NCBI RefSeq assembly: GCF_004803895.1
Contig: NZ_CP021978.1
Span: forward strand, 3,224,001 to 3,288,000
Source of the DNA: Streptomyces hawaiiensis
GTDB lineage: Bacteria; Actinomycetota; Actinomycetes; Streptomycetales; Streptomycetaceae
Length of the DNA stretch: 64,000 nt
Direction: 5' to 3'
The notes under the pieces are model-generated. The model was not told the DNA's origin. It worked only from the letters and a program-made list of their open reading frames with translations, and made no database searches. Position numbers and translations under genes: made by a program. Shown piece by piece: positions 24,378 to 32,658 of the stretch (the stretch's first letter is position 1; each line of letters opens with the position of its first letter).

Positions 24378-24491
24378 CGAGGCCCCGCAGTTGTCCCGCC
24401 CTGGGGTTCCCGGACGCGGCACTCGCCGGAGAGGCCTGCTCGGCGGGCGTGGGAGCACATGAGGACGGTCCGTTCAAACCGGAGCCGGGGC

Positions 24492-24511
24492 GTGGGAGCG
24501 GCAGCTCCCAC
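24492..24511. terminator. short bidirectional hairpin between convergent genes
   Basis: GTGGGAGC (24492-24499) and GCTCCCAC (24504-24511) form a perfect 8-bp stem with a 4-nt loop, between the ends of the DHFR-like gene and the LacI regulator. No T-tract, so termination is inferred from position. Confidence 0.45.
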
Positions 24512-24533
24512 ATCACCCCCCAGCCAGGGCACC

Positions 24534-25583
24534 TCAGGAAGACCGCGGCACCCCGGAGGACCCCCGCACCATCAGCTCCCCGCGAACCGACGCGATCCCC
24601 CCGGGCGGCGCCTCCTCCCGTCCCATGGCGATCCGCCCGGCCCGGGCCCCGGCCTCCGCCAACGGCAACCGCACCGTCGTCAGCGAAGGCACCGCGTCGA
24701 TGCTGAACGGCAGATCGTCGAACCCCGCCACCGACACGTCGTCCGGAATCCGCAGCCCCGAGTCCCGCAGCGCCGCGCACGCCCCCAGCGCGACGGAGTC
24801 GTTCGCCGCGACGACCGCCGTCAGCGACGGATCACGCCGCAGCAGCTCCAGCGTCGCCTCGTAGCCGGACCGCCGGTCGTAGCGCCCGTGCACGGTCCAC
24901 CGAGGGTCCTCCTCGATCCCGTGCGCGGCCAGCGCGGCCCGGTGCCCTTCCAGCCGGTGCCGCGTGGTCGTCCGCTCCTCCGGGCCCGCGATGTACCCGA
25001 GCCGCCGGTGTCCGAGCCCGATGAGGTGCTCGGTCAGCTCCTGCCCGCCGCCGCGGTTGTCGAAGGTCAGCGCGATCGCCCCGGTCTCCGGCGCCGGCGG
25101 GCGTCCGCACAGGACGACCCGCGTCCCGGCCTCCGCCAGCTTCCGCGTCTTCGCGTCCATCGCCGCCTGGTGCGTCGCGTCCACGATCGCCCCGCCGGTG
25201 AGCACCACGGCCGCGGCGCGCTGGCGCTGCAACAGCGTGAGGTAGGTCAGCTCCCGCTCCGGGGAGCCGCCCGTGTTGCAGACCACCGCGAGTCTCTCCC
25301 CGCCCGCACGGCCGCCCGGCCCGCCGATCTCCCCCTGGATGGCGCTCGCCATGATCCCGAAGAACGGGTCGGCGATGTCGTTCACCAGGATCCCGACCAG
25401 GTCGGAGGTGGCGGCGGCCAAGGCGCTCGCGGGCCCGTTGAGTACGTAGTCCAGCTCGTCCACGGCCTTCAGCACCCGCTCACGGGTGGAGGCCGCCACG
25501 GGGTAGTTCCCGTTCAGCACGCGCGACACCGTCGCGGGCGAGACCTGCGCGCGGGCCGCCACGTCCGCCAGGGTCACCGTCAT
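24534..25583 (-). CDS. LacI-family regulator of the divergent sugar operon
   Basis: A 349-residue LacI/GalR repressor with N-terminal helix-turn-helix TLADVAARAQVSPATVSRVL and a periplasmic-binding-protein-like effector domain (GILVNDIADPFFG..., LGHRRLGYIAGPE, NDSVALGACAAL, DVSVAGFDDL). It is divergent from the three-gene sugar operon starting at 25917, with 333 bp between. The intergenic region has a CG-centred AAGCGCTT site close to the operon. The likely role is repression of that operon until its sugar, or a pathway intermediate, is present. Confidence 0.9.
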   Translation of the reverse strand: MTVTLADVAARAQVSPATVSRVLNGNYPVAASTRERVLKAVDELDYVLNGPASALAAATSDLVGILVNDIADPFFGIMASAIQGEIGGPGGRAGGERLAVVCNTGGSPERELTYLTLLQRQRAAAVVLTGGAIVDATHQAAMDAKTRKLAEAGTRVVLCGRPPAPETGAIALTFDNRGGGQELTEHLIGLGHRRLGYIAGPEERTTTRHRLEGHRAALAAHGIEEDPRWTVHGRYDRRSGYEATLELLRRDPSLTAVVAANDSVALGACAALRDSGLRIPDDVSVAGFDDLPFSIDAVPSLTTVRLPLAEAGARAGRIAMGREEAPPGGIASVRGELMVRGSSGVPRSS

Positions 25584-25916
25584 GTCGTCGTCCTCCGGTC
25601 GCGCATCTCGTCTCCGCCCTCATACACACCCACACCACTGGCCATGGTTCCGCGCGGATCGGCAGGTCGAGCGCCCCTGCCCCGACGAACCCATGGCCAA
25701 GGTTCCGAGCAGACCTTAAGCCCCCGACCCCGGGTTGTTCGCCCCCTCGAACAACTCGTCCTGGTCACGGTCTTGTCCGGACCGCGGTTCAGAGGCTAGC
25801 TTCTCCGTAGATAGAAAGCGCTTGCTGCAACGCTCACCAGTCCACGACCGGCTCACCGGGCCGCCCGTGAAGGGTGAGGCGTACGCGGCGCGACGACCGC
25901 GTACGAAGGGAACGAC
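25584..25916. other. 333-bp divergent control region, no gene
   Basis: No credible reading frame. It holds a pair of 16-bp near-identical direct repeats near the LacI regulator (25640-25655 and 25695-25710) and an AAGCGCTT palindrome (25816-25823) near the oxidoreductase gene. Promoters for both directions must lie here, but I cannot place -10/-35 boxes with confidence. Confidence 0.5.
25816..25823 (+). promoter_or_regulatory. LacI-type operator core upstream of the sugar operon
   Basis: AAGCGCTT is a perfect CG-centred palindrome of the kind bound by LacI/GalR regulators, flanked as GAAAGCGCTTGC. It is about 94 bp upstream of the oxidoreductase start. Confidence 0.6.
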
Positions 25917-27068
25917 GTGACACGCAAGACGGTGCGAATCGCCATGAACGGCGTGACCGGGCGCATGGGCTACCGCCAGCACCTGGTCCGCTCCATCCTC
26001 GCCCTGCGCGAACAGGGCGGCCTCGACCTCGGCGACGGCACCGTGCTGTGGCCCGAGCCGATCCTGGTCGGCCGCCGGGAGCACGCGCTGAAGGCGCTGG
26101 CCGAGCAGCACGGGCTGGAGCACGTCTCGACGGACGTGGACGCGGTCCTCGCCGACGAGACGGTGGACATCTACTTCGACGCGCAGGTCACCTCGGCCCG
26201 CGAGGAGGCGCTGAAGAAGGCCATCGCGGCCGGCAAGCACATCTACACCGAGAAGCCGACCGCCACCGGCCTCGACGGCGCCCTGAACCTCGCCCGGCTG
26301 GCGAACGAGGCCGGCATCAAGCACGGCGTCGTCCAGGACAAGCTCTTCCTCCCGGGCCTGCTGAAGCTGAAGCGCCTCATCGACGGCGGCTTCTTCGGCC
26401 GGATCCTGTCCGTGCGCGGCGAGTTCGGCTACTGGGTCTTCGAGGGCGACTGGCAGACCGCCCAGCGCCCGTCGTGGAACTACCGCGCCGAGGACGGCGG
26501 CGGCATCGTCGTCGACATGTTCCCGCACTGGGAGTACGTGCTGCACGAGCTGTTCGGCCGCGTGAAGTCCGTCCAGGCCCTCACCGCCACCCACATCCCG
26601 CAGCGCTGGGACGAGAACGACAAGCCCTACGACGCGACGGCCGACGACGCCGCGTACGGCGTCTTCGAGCTCGAGGGCGGCGCGATCGCCCAGATCAACT
26701 CCTCCTGGGCCGTGCGCGTCAACCGCGACGAGCTGGTGGAGTTCCAGGTGGACGGCACCGAGGGCTCCGCGGTCGCGGGTCTGCGCAACTGCCGTGTCCA
26801 GCACCGCAGCGCCACCCCCAAGCCGGTCTGGAACCCGGACATCCCCGCCACGGAGGTCTTCCGCGACCAGTGGCAGGAGGTCCCGGACAACACCGAGTTC
26901 GACAACGGCTTCAAGGCCCAGTGGGAGCTGTTCCTGCGGCACGTCTACGCCGACGCCCCCTACCACTGGGACCTGCTGGCCGGTGCCCGCGGTGTGCAGC
27001 TCGCCGAGCTGGGCCTGAAGTCCTCGGCCGAGGGCCGCCGTCTCGACGTACCGGAGATCTCACTGTGA
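25917..27068 (+). CDS. Gfo/Idh/MocA-family NAD(P)-dependent oxidoreductase
   Basis: A 383-residue sugar or cyclitol dehydrogenase. The N-terminal Rossmann region (VRIAMNGVTGRMGYRQHL) departs from the usual GxGxxG. The conserved catalytic lysine is in GKHIYTEKPTA, and the C-terminal domain has FGYWVFEGDWQTAQRPSWNYR, GGGIVVDMFPHW and FDNGFKAQWELFLRH. GTG 25917 has GAAGGGA upstream. It is the first gene of a three-gene operon with 4-nt overlaps, suggesting oxidation of a sugar or inositol-like substrate before isomerisation and cleavage. Confidence 0.9.
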   Translation: MTRKTVRIAMNGVTGRMGYRQHLVRSILALREQGGLDLGDGTVLWPEPILVGRREHALKALAEQHGLEHVSTDVDAVLADETVDIYFDAQVTSAREEALKKAIAAGKHIYTEKPTATGLDGALNLARLANEAGIKHGVVQDKLFLPGLLKLKRLIDGGFFGRILSVRGEFGYWVFEGDWQTAQRPSWNYRAEDGGGIVVDMFPHWEYVLHELFGRVKSVQALTATHIPQRWDENDKPYDATADDAAYGVFELEGGAIAQINSSWAVRVNRDELVEFQVDGTEGSAVAGLRNCRVQHRSATPKPVWNPDIPATEVFRDQWQEVPDNTEFDNGFKAQWELFLRHVYADAPYHWDLLAGARGVQLAELGLKSSAEGRRLDVPEISL

Positions 27069-28216
27069 CCATCCGACTCCCCGGCGCCGACGGGGTGTTG
27101 CGGACCTACGAGCCCCGCACCGAGCCCCTGGCCGTGACCCCCGGCACGCCCTTCACCTCCCGCACGGTCTTCTCGGCGGCGCACGTCGTCGCCGACCCGT
27201 TCGCGGACGTCTCACCCGACTCGCCCGCCGTGGTCGACTGGGACGCCACCCTCGCCTTCCGCCGCCACCTGTGGTCGCACGGGCTGGGGGTCGCCGAGGC
27301 CATGGACACCGCCCAGCGCGGCATGGGCCTGGACTGGGCGGGCGCGGCGGAACTGATCCGCAGGTCGGCGGCGGAGGCCAAGGCGGTCGGTGGCCTCATC
27401 GCCTGCGGTGTGGGCACCGACCAGATCGCCTCCGGGTCGCTCGCGGAGGTCCGCGCGGCCTACGAGGAGCAGCTCGCCCTCGTCGAGGAGTCCGGCGCGC
27501 AGGCCATCCTGATGGCGTCCCGGGCGCTCGCGGCGGCGGCCTCCGGGCCGGAGGACTACCTGGAGGTCTACGGCCACCTGCTGCGCCAGTCGGCCGAGCC
27601 GGTGGTCCTGCACTGGCTGGGCCCGATGTTCGACCCGGCGCTGGAGGGTTACTGGGGCTCGTCCGACCTGGACGCGGCGACGGACACGTTCCTGGACGTG
27701 ATCGCGGCCCACCCCGACAAGGTCGACGGCATCAAGGTCTCCCTGCTGGATGCCCGGCGCGAGATCGACATCCGCCGCCGGCTCCCGCAGGGCGTGCGCT
27801 GCTACACGGGCGACGACTTCAACTACCCTGAGCTGATCGCGGGCGACGAACAGGGCTTCAGCCACGCCCTGCTCGGTATCTTCGACCCGCTGGGCCCGCT
27901 GGCGGCTCAGGCGGTCCGGGTCCTGGACACGGGCGACGTGCAGGGCTTCCGCGCGCTGCTCGACCCCACGGTCGGGCTCTCCCGTCACCTCTTCCAGACG
28001 CCCACCCGCTTCTACAAGACGGGTGTGGTGTTCCTGGCCTGGCTGGCGGGCCACCAGTCGCACTTCACCATGGTCGGCGGCCTGCAGTCGGCCCGCTCGC
28101 TGCCGCACTTCGCGACGGCGTACGAACTGGCCGACGGGCTGGGGCTGTTCCCCGACCCGAAGCTGGCGGAGGAACGGATGAAGACACTGCTGAGCCTGTA
28201 CGGGGTGAACCAGTGA
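27065..28216 (+). CDS. DUF993 / dihydrodipicolinate-synthase-like aldolase
   Basis: A 383-residue TIM-barrel protein of the DUF993 group, related to DHDPS/KDG aldolases. A candidate Schiff-base lysine lies in DKVDGIKVSLLDA, followed by GVRCYTGDDFNYPEL. Other landmarks are IACGVGTDQIA, VVLHWLGPMFDPALEGYWGS and SLPHFATAYELADGLG. The start overlaps the oxidoreductase stop (GTGA) and its own stop overlaps the next gene. The likely reaction is retro-aldol cleavage of a ketosugar acid or similar; the substrate is not known. Confidence 0.85.
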   Translation: MTIRLPGADGVLRTYEPRTEPLAVTPGTPFTSRTVFSAAHVVADPFADVSPDSPAVVDWDATLAFRRHLWSHGLGVAEAMDTAQRGMGLDWAGAAELIRRSAAEAKAVGGLIACGVGTDQIASGSLAEVRAAYEEQLALVEESGAQAILMASRALAAAASGPEDYLEVYGHLLRQSAEPVVLHWLGPMFDPALEGYWGSSDLDAATDTFLDVIAAHPDKVDGIKVSLLDARREIDIRRRLPQGVRCYTGDDFNYPELIAGDEQGFSHALLGIFDPLGPLAAQAVRVLDTGDVQGFRALLDPTVGLSRHLFQTPTRFYKTGVVFLAWLAGHQSHFTMVGGLQSARSLPHFATAYELADGLGLFPDPKLAEERMKTLLSLYGVNQ

Positions 28217-29049
28217 GCACTGCGGGACTGGAGCGCTTCTCCATCAATCAGATGACGGTGAAGCAGCTGTCGATGCCGGAACTGGTCGACGGCTGCGCCC
28301 GGCTGGGTATCCGCAACGTGGGGCTCTGGCGCGAGCCGGTGCAGACGTACGGTCTGGAGGCCACGGCCAAGCTGGTGCGGGACGCGGGCCTGACGGTGAC
28401 GACGTTGTGCCGGGGCGGCTTCTTCACGGCGATCGACCCGCGGGAGCGGGCGGAGGCCCTGGCCGACAACAGCCGTGCGATCGACGAGGCGGCCGCCCTG
28501 GGCACGGACACGCTGGTCCTGGTCTCGGGCGGTCTGCCCGCGGGCTCCAAGGACCTGCACGGCGCCCGCGAGCGCATCGCGGACGCCCTGTCGGAACTGG
28601 GCCCGTACGCGGAGCGGCAGGGCGTCCGGCTGGCCATCGAGCCGCTGCACCCCATGTACGCCTCGGACCGCTGCGTGGTGTCGACCCTGGCCCAGGCGCT
28701 GGATCTCGCCGAGCGCTTCCCGGCGAACCAGGTCGGCGTCACGGTCGACACGTACCACATCTGGTGGGACGACACCGCCCCCGCGCAGATCGCCCGGGCG
28801 GGCGCGGGCGGGCGTATCCACACCTTCCAGCTCGCCGACTGGACGACTCCCCTCCCGGAGGGTGTCCTCACCGGCCGCGGTCAGATCGGCGACGGGTCGA
28901 TCGACATGAGGGAGTGGCAGGGTTACGTGGAGGCGGCCGGCTACACGGGCGCCATCGAGGTGGAGCTGTTCAACGACGTCCTCTGGGCCCGGGACGGCCA
29001 GGAGGTCCTGGCGGAAACGGCGGAGAGGTTCACCGCACACACACGCTGA
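28213..29049 (+). CDS. sugar phosphate isomerase/epimerase, TIM barrel
   Basis: A 278-residue xylose-isomerase-like TIM barrel. Landmarks are SMPELVDGCARLGIRNVGLWR, LCRGGFF, LAIEPLHPMYASDRC (metal Glu), VGVTVDTYHIWWDD (metal Asp/His), GRIHTFQLADW and GAIEVELFND (final Glu). GTG 28213 overlaps the DUF993 stop by 4 nt. With the oxidoreductase and the DUF993 protein it forms a complete small catabolic set under the divergent LacI regulator. No kinase or transporter is encoded alongside. Confidence 0.88.
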   Translation: MSTAGLERFSINQMTVKQLSMPELVDGCARLGIRNVGLWREPVQTYGLEATAKLVRDAGLTVTTLCRGGFFTAIDPRERAEALADNSRAIDEAAALGTDTLVLVSGGLPAGSKDLHGARERIADALSELGPYAERQGVRLAIEPLHPMYASDRCVVSTLAQALDLAERFPANQVGVTVDTYHIWWDDTAPAQIARAGAGGRIHTFQLADWTTPLPEGVLTGRGQIGDGSIDMREWQGYVEAAGYTGAIEVELFNDVLWARDGQEVLAETAERFTAHTR

Positions 29050-29075
29050 ACCACCCCGAAAACACGCCCGCTGCC

Positions 29076-29104
29076 CCACCCCGCGTCCCCGGGGGGCGGG
29101 GCGG
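29076..29104 (+). terminator. GC-rich hairpin after the sugar operon
   Basis: An 8-bp stem with one mismatch (29076-29084 with 29096-29104) beginning 27 bp past the operon's last stop; no T-tract follows. Confidence 0.35.
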
Positions 29105-29210
29105 TGGTGTGCCGGGGGCCGCCCATGGCGCTCCGGATGCGGCAACCCCTCGGGCGTGACACGCTTTTCCCAAGGACTCGGCCGGTCGTAGTGCTCTCTC
29201 TTCCCCTCGC

Positions 29211-29234
29211 ATCCTGATTCGGATCCTGATTCGG
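29211..29234 (+). repeat. 12-bp tandem repeat in the leader of the beta-repeat protein gene
   Basis: ATCCTGATTCGG is repeated exactly at 29211-29222 and 29223-29234, ending at the GGAGAG Shine-Dalgarno of the gene at 29244. It could be a slippage-prone element or a protein-binding direct repeat. Confidence 0.8.
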
Positions 29235-29243
29235 AGAGCAGCC

Positions 29244-30428
29244 ATGGCTGACTTCCTGGTGAACACCACCAAGTCCGGCGACCAGCTCCAGCCTGCCGTC
29301 GACGCCCTGTTCGGCACACAGTTCCTGGAGCTGTGGTCGGACGAGAGCGAGTTCGTCATCAAGGGCCAGTTCCTGGCGGACGACGGCGACAAGCTCGGGG
29401 ACGAGTTCGCGGTCAGTACGCAGCCGGCGGACGGCCCGGGGGTGCGGCCACTGTGGCCTTCCGTGCTGTCCGCCGGGATCAGCGGCCAGTTCGCCGTATG
29501 GCTGGAGACCCCGTTCGGCACCCCCGGCCCCAGCCCGTCCGTGAAGCTCCAACGGTTCACCGAGGGCCGGCAGGCAGGTCCGGAGACGCTCGTCACGACG
29601 GACGCGGACCCGAAGGTCCGGCCGTGCCTCGCGTTCATGATCGACGGCGGTGTGCTGGTCACCTGGGCGAGCAGGCGGCCCGACCAGCGCATCCGCGCGC
29701 GGCGGTTCCGTTCGGACGGCACCGCGGCGACACCGGAGTTCACGGTCAGCACCACCGAGGGCTTCCACGAGAAGCCCGCCGCCTCGATCCTCACCAACGG
29801 CAACGTGGTCGTCGCCTGGTCGACGGATCCCTCTGCGATCGGCGGTGGCCGGCTCACGCTGCGGTTCTTCGACTTCGAGGGCAACCCGCTGGGCGGCGAG
29901 ATCCAGCCCAACGTCGGCGGCTTCACCGGGGTCAACGCGATCACCCTGCTCGACAGCGGACGGTTCGTCGTCGCGCACATGGAGGGCATCCAGCCCAGTG
30001 ATCTGGGCAAACCGCAGACCACGGTCGCGGCGAGCATCTTCCAGCCCGACGGCACGGAGACCTTCGACATCACGGCCGGCAACCCCCGGGGCTTCACCCG
30101 GAGCTCCCCGGCCCTGTCCCGGCTGCCTGGCGGGCGCTTCCTGATGGCGTGGGTCGAGGAGAGCGCGGACACGCACGACACCGTGCCGACGGTGATGGCC
30201 AAGGTCTGCTCGGAGAACCAGGGTTCCCTCGGCGACAAGGTGCAGGTCAGCACGGCGGATCCCGGGAGGCGGTCCCACACCTGCACCGCGACGGCCTTCG
30301 GCAACGGCCCGGAGAGCGCGCTCATCACCTGGGACGACGACAGCCATCTCGACGGCGACGCGGGCTTCGGCGTACGGGCCCGCACGTTCCACGTCAGCCC
30401 GCCGGGGATGCTGGTCGAGGCGTCCTAG
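29244..30428 (+). CDS. beta-repeat (propeller-like) protein of unknown function
   Basis: A 394-residue protein without signal peptide or membrane helix. It is built of repeated beta-rich units with the pattern (G)..FxVST......P..A.L..G..VVAW, for example GDEFAVST, TPEFTVSTTEGFHEKPAAS plus LTNGNVVVAWST, and LPGGRFLMAWVEES. Such units resemble repeats seen in large calcium-binding or propeller proteins. ATG 29244 has GGAGAG upstream. The last 35 bp overlap the end of the opposite-strand EamA gene. Function unknown; export by a signal-less route or an intracellular binding role are both possible. Confidence 0.75.
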   Translation: MADFLVNTTKSGDQLQPAVDALFGTQFLELWSDESEFVIKGQFLADDGDKLGDEFAVSTQPADGPGVRPLWPSVLSAGISGQFAVWLETPFGTPGPSPSVKLQRFTEGRQAGPETLVTTDADPKVRPCLAFMIDGGVLVTWASRRPDQRIRARRFRSDGTAATPEFTVSTTEGFHEKPAASILTNGNVVVAWSTDPSAIGGGRLTLRFFDFEGNPLGGEIQPNVGGFTGVNAITLLDSGRFVVAHMEGIQPSDLGKPQTTVAASIFQPDGTETFDITAGNPRGFTRSSPALSRLPGGRFLMAWVEESADTHDTVPTVMAKVCSENQGSLGDKVQVSTADPGRRSHTCTATAFGNGPESALITWDDDSHLDGDAGFGVRARTFHVSPPGMLVEAS

Positions 30429-31320
30429 GAGCGGCCGTCGGGGCTGGAGGGACCACGGGCGCGGCGCGGCGCGGGGGCAGGGACGTCAGCCCCACCCCGC
30501 CCACCAGCAGCGCCGCCGCGCACCCTCGCAGCGGACTCACCGGTTCGCCCAGGAACAGGAACGCCGACGACATGCCGAAGACCGGGACGAGGAGGGAGAA
30601 CGGCGCCACCGTGGAGGCGGGGTGGTGGCGCAGCAGGAAACCCCACGCGCCGAAGCCGAAGACCGTGGTGATCCAGGCGACGAAGACGACCGTGCCCGCG
30701 CCCTGCCAGTCCAGGGCGCGCAGGGCCGCCAGGTCGCGCGAGAGGCCCTCCGTGAGGAGGGAGAGGGCCAGCAGGGGCAGGACCGGGACCGTGCTGACCC
30801 AGACCATGAAGTTCAGCGCGTCGGGCGGGGCCGCCCTGCGCGTGAGGACGTTCGACACGCCCCAGCACGCCGCCGCGCCGACGACCAGGGCGAACGCGCC
30901 GAGCGGGCCCGAGGTGCCCTCGTCCACGGCCGCCACGGCGATGCCGACCAGGGCGATCAGCATGCCCAGCAGGCGGACACGGGACGGCCGTTCGCCCAGG
31001 ACCAGGGCCGCGACGGCCGCCGTGAACACCGCCTGGATCTGCAGGACCAGGGAGGACAGGCCCGCCGGCATTCCCGCGTCCATGCCGACGAAGAGAAGGC
31101 CGAACTTCGCCACACCCAGGACCAGGCCGACCGCCACGATCCACTTCCACGCCACCTTCGGGCGGCCCACGAGGAACACCGCCGGGAGCGCCGCCACGAG
31201 AAAGCGCAGGGCGGAGAAGAGCAGGGGCGGGAAGTGGTCCAGGCCGATCTCGATGACCGTGAAGTTGACGCCCCAGACGGCGGCGACCAGGACGGCGAGA
31301 GCGAGGTGTGACGGGCGCAT
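30394..31320 (-). CDS. EamA/DMT-superfamily transporter
   Basis: A 308-residue membrane protein with ten predicted helices arranged as two EamA repeats (LAVLVAAVWGVNFTVIEIG...; GAFALVVGAAACWGVSNVLTRR...). These are drug/metabolite exporters, often for amino acids or small metabolites. The first repeat has the typical GLSSLVLQIQAVFTAAVAAL stretch and LGERPS turn. It is divergent from a LysR gene 90 bp away, which probably controls it. The C-terminal Pro/Ala-rich tail is encoded in DNA shared with the opposite-strand gene. Confidence 0.9.
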   Translation of the reverse strand: MRPSHLALAVLVAAVWGVNFTVIEIGLDHFPPLLFSALRFLVAALPAVFLVGRPKVAWKWIVAVGLVLGVAKFGLLFVGMDAGMPAGLSSLVLQIQAVFTAAVAALVLGERPSRVRLLGMLIALVGIAVAAVDEGTSGPLGAFALVVGAAACWGVSNVLTRRAAPPDALNFMVWVSTVPVLPLLALSLLTEGLSRDLAALRALDWQGAGTVVFVAWITTVFGFGAWGFLLRHHPASTVAPFSLLVPVFGMSSAFLFLGEPVSPLRGCAAALLVGGVGLTSLPPRRAAPVVPPAPTAAPRTPRPASPAG

Positions 31321-31355
31321 GGCGTGAGCATCGCGCCCCGCGACCGTGAAGCACC

Positions 31356-31391
31356 AGCGATGATCGCTGCATGGTTGGATGAAGCATCGCT
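31356..31391. promoter_or_regulatory. inverted-repeat LysR binding region between EamA and LysR genes
   Basis: AGCGATGATCGCT (31356-31368) is an inverted repeat with one central base, and its left arm AGCGATG also pairs with CATCGCT at 31385-31391. This nested dyad in the 90-bp divergent region is what a LysR tetramer site looks like. Confidence 0.55.
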
Positions 31392-31410
31392 AAGCAGAAA
31401 GGGGCACCCC

Positions 31411-32328
31411 GTGCTCGACCTCCAGCGGCTGCGCGCCCTGCACGCCGTCTCCGTGCACGGCACCGTCGGCGCCGCCGCGCTCGCGCTCGGGTACACGCCC
31501 TCCGCGGTGTCCCAGCAGATCGCCAAGCTGGAGCGGGAGACCCGGACCGTGTTGCTGGAGCGGGAGGGGCGGGGCGTGCGGCTCACCGACGAGGCCCGGC
31601 AACTGGTGTGTGCAGCCCAGGAGTTGCTGGCCATCGTGGAGCGCGCGGAGACCGAGCTGGAGGAGCGGCGGGGCCGGCCCGCGGGGCGGCTGACCGTCGC
31701 CGCGTTCGCGTCGGCGGCACGCGGGCTGATGCCGGGCGTGCTGGCCGAGCTGGGCCGCAGGCATCCCGCCCTGGACGCCCGGCTCTGCGAGGTGGACCCG
31801 CATCTGTCGGTCGACCTGGTGGCGAAGGGCGCCGTCGACCTCGCCGTCGCGCACGACTGGGACATCGCCCCGCTGCCCGCCCCGCCGGGCCTGGAACAGG
31901 CGGTCATCGGGGACGACCTGTGCGATCTGCTCGTCCCCGAGGGGCATCCCTTCGCCGGGCGGACGGCCGTACGGCGGGAGGAGCTGGGCGGCGAGCGGTG
32001 GATCTGCCAGCCGCCGGGACGGGTCTGCCACGACTGGCTGCTGCGGACGCTGCGCACGGCCGGGCACGAGCCGGACATCGTCCACCAGGCCGACGAGAAC
32101 CCGACCCTGGTGGCCCTGGTCGCGGCCGGGCTCGGTGTCGCGCTCATCCCGCGACTGGGACGCGGGGCGCTGCCCGCCGGGGTGGTGGAGGTGCCGCTCG
32201 ATCCGATGCCGGTGCGGCGGCTGTACGCGCTGTGGCGGACGGGGGCGGCCCGGCGTCCGGCCATCGCGGAAACCGTACGGGTGCTCGGTGAGCAGTGGCC
32301 GAAAGTGGCGGCCCATCCGCCCCGGTGA
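31411..32328 (+). CDS. LysR-family transcriptional regulator
   Basis: A 305-residue LysR-type regulator. The N-terminal helix-turn-helix is LDLQRLRALHAVSVHGTVGAAALALGYTPSAVSQQI with LERETRTVLLEREGRGVRLT; the effector domain starts near residue 90 (GRLTVAAFASAARGLMPGV). GTG 31411 has GAAAGGGG 6 nt upstream and sets the domain at the N-terminus; ATG 31360 would overlap the putative operator. It is divergent from the EamA exporter and probably activates it in response to the exported metabolite. Confidence 0.92.
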   Translation: MLDLQRLRALHAVSVHGTVGAAALALGYTPSAVSQQIAKLERETRTVLLEREGRGVRLTDEARQLVCAAQELLAIVERAETELEERRGRPAGRLTVAAFASAARGLMPGVLAELGRRHPALDARLCEVDPHLSVDLVAKGAVDLAVAHDWDIAPLPAPPGLEQAVIGDDLCDLLVPEGHPFAGRTAVRREELGGERWICQPPGRVCHDWLLRTLRTAGHEPDIVHQADENPTLVALVAAGLGVALIPRLGRGALPAGVVEVPLDPMPVRRLYALWRTGAARRPAIAETVRVLGEQWPKVAAHPPR

Positions 32329-32658
32329 GCCCCTGGTTCCCCCCGCGTACCGACTTGCGGAAATCCGGGCCGAGTCGGGAACCCGGGCCGGACCGTCCCC
32401 GTCCAATCGCAGGCCACCGGAGAGTCACCACGGTGCGGTGTCGGCCCTCGCCACTGGCTGCGATCGCTGACCACCCTCTCCGCCGTACCGCGGCCGGCGG
32501 CACCGCCGCCATCGGCGCGCCCCCTCCAACCGCGCCGGTGGCGGCCCCTTCGCGGTTAGTGTGCGTTCCCTTGACCGGCAGAAACTTCCCGGATATTGGT
32601 GACCTCTTGGAAGTTTCCTTCAGTGGATCCGAACGGATCACCTCCGGAAGGAGCGCAC
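32329..32658. other. 330-bp gap with a regulated promoter at its right end
   Basis: No gene. The first 240 bp show no clear signal. The right end holds a promoter (TTGACC 32571-32576, 17 bp, TATTGG 32594-32599) and an inverted repeat around it, directing the GH3 gene. Confidence 0.55.
32571..32617 (+). promoter_or_regulatory. promoter with overlapping operator for the GH3 gene
   Basis: TTGACC and TATTGG are spaced by 17 bp. GAAACTTCC (32581-32589, in the spacer) and GGAAGTTTC (32609-32617, just past the start point) are exact reverse complements, so a repressor could bridge the promoter. The half-site resembles the GGAAAGTTTCC-type boxes I recall upstream of Streptomyces amino-sugar polymer hydrolases (ROK-family regulators). 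Confidence 0.65.
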
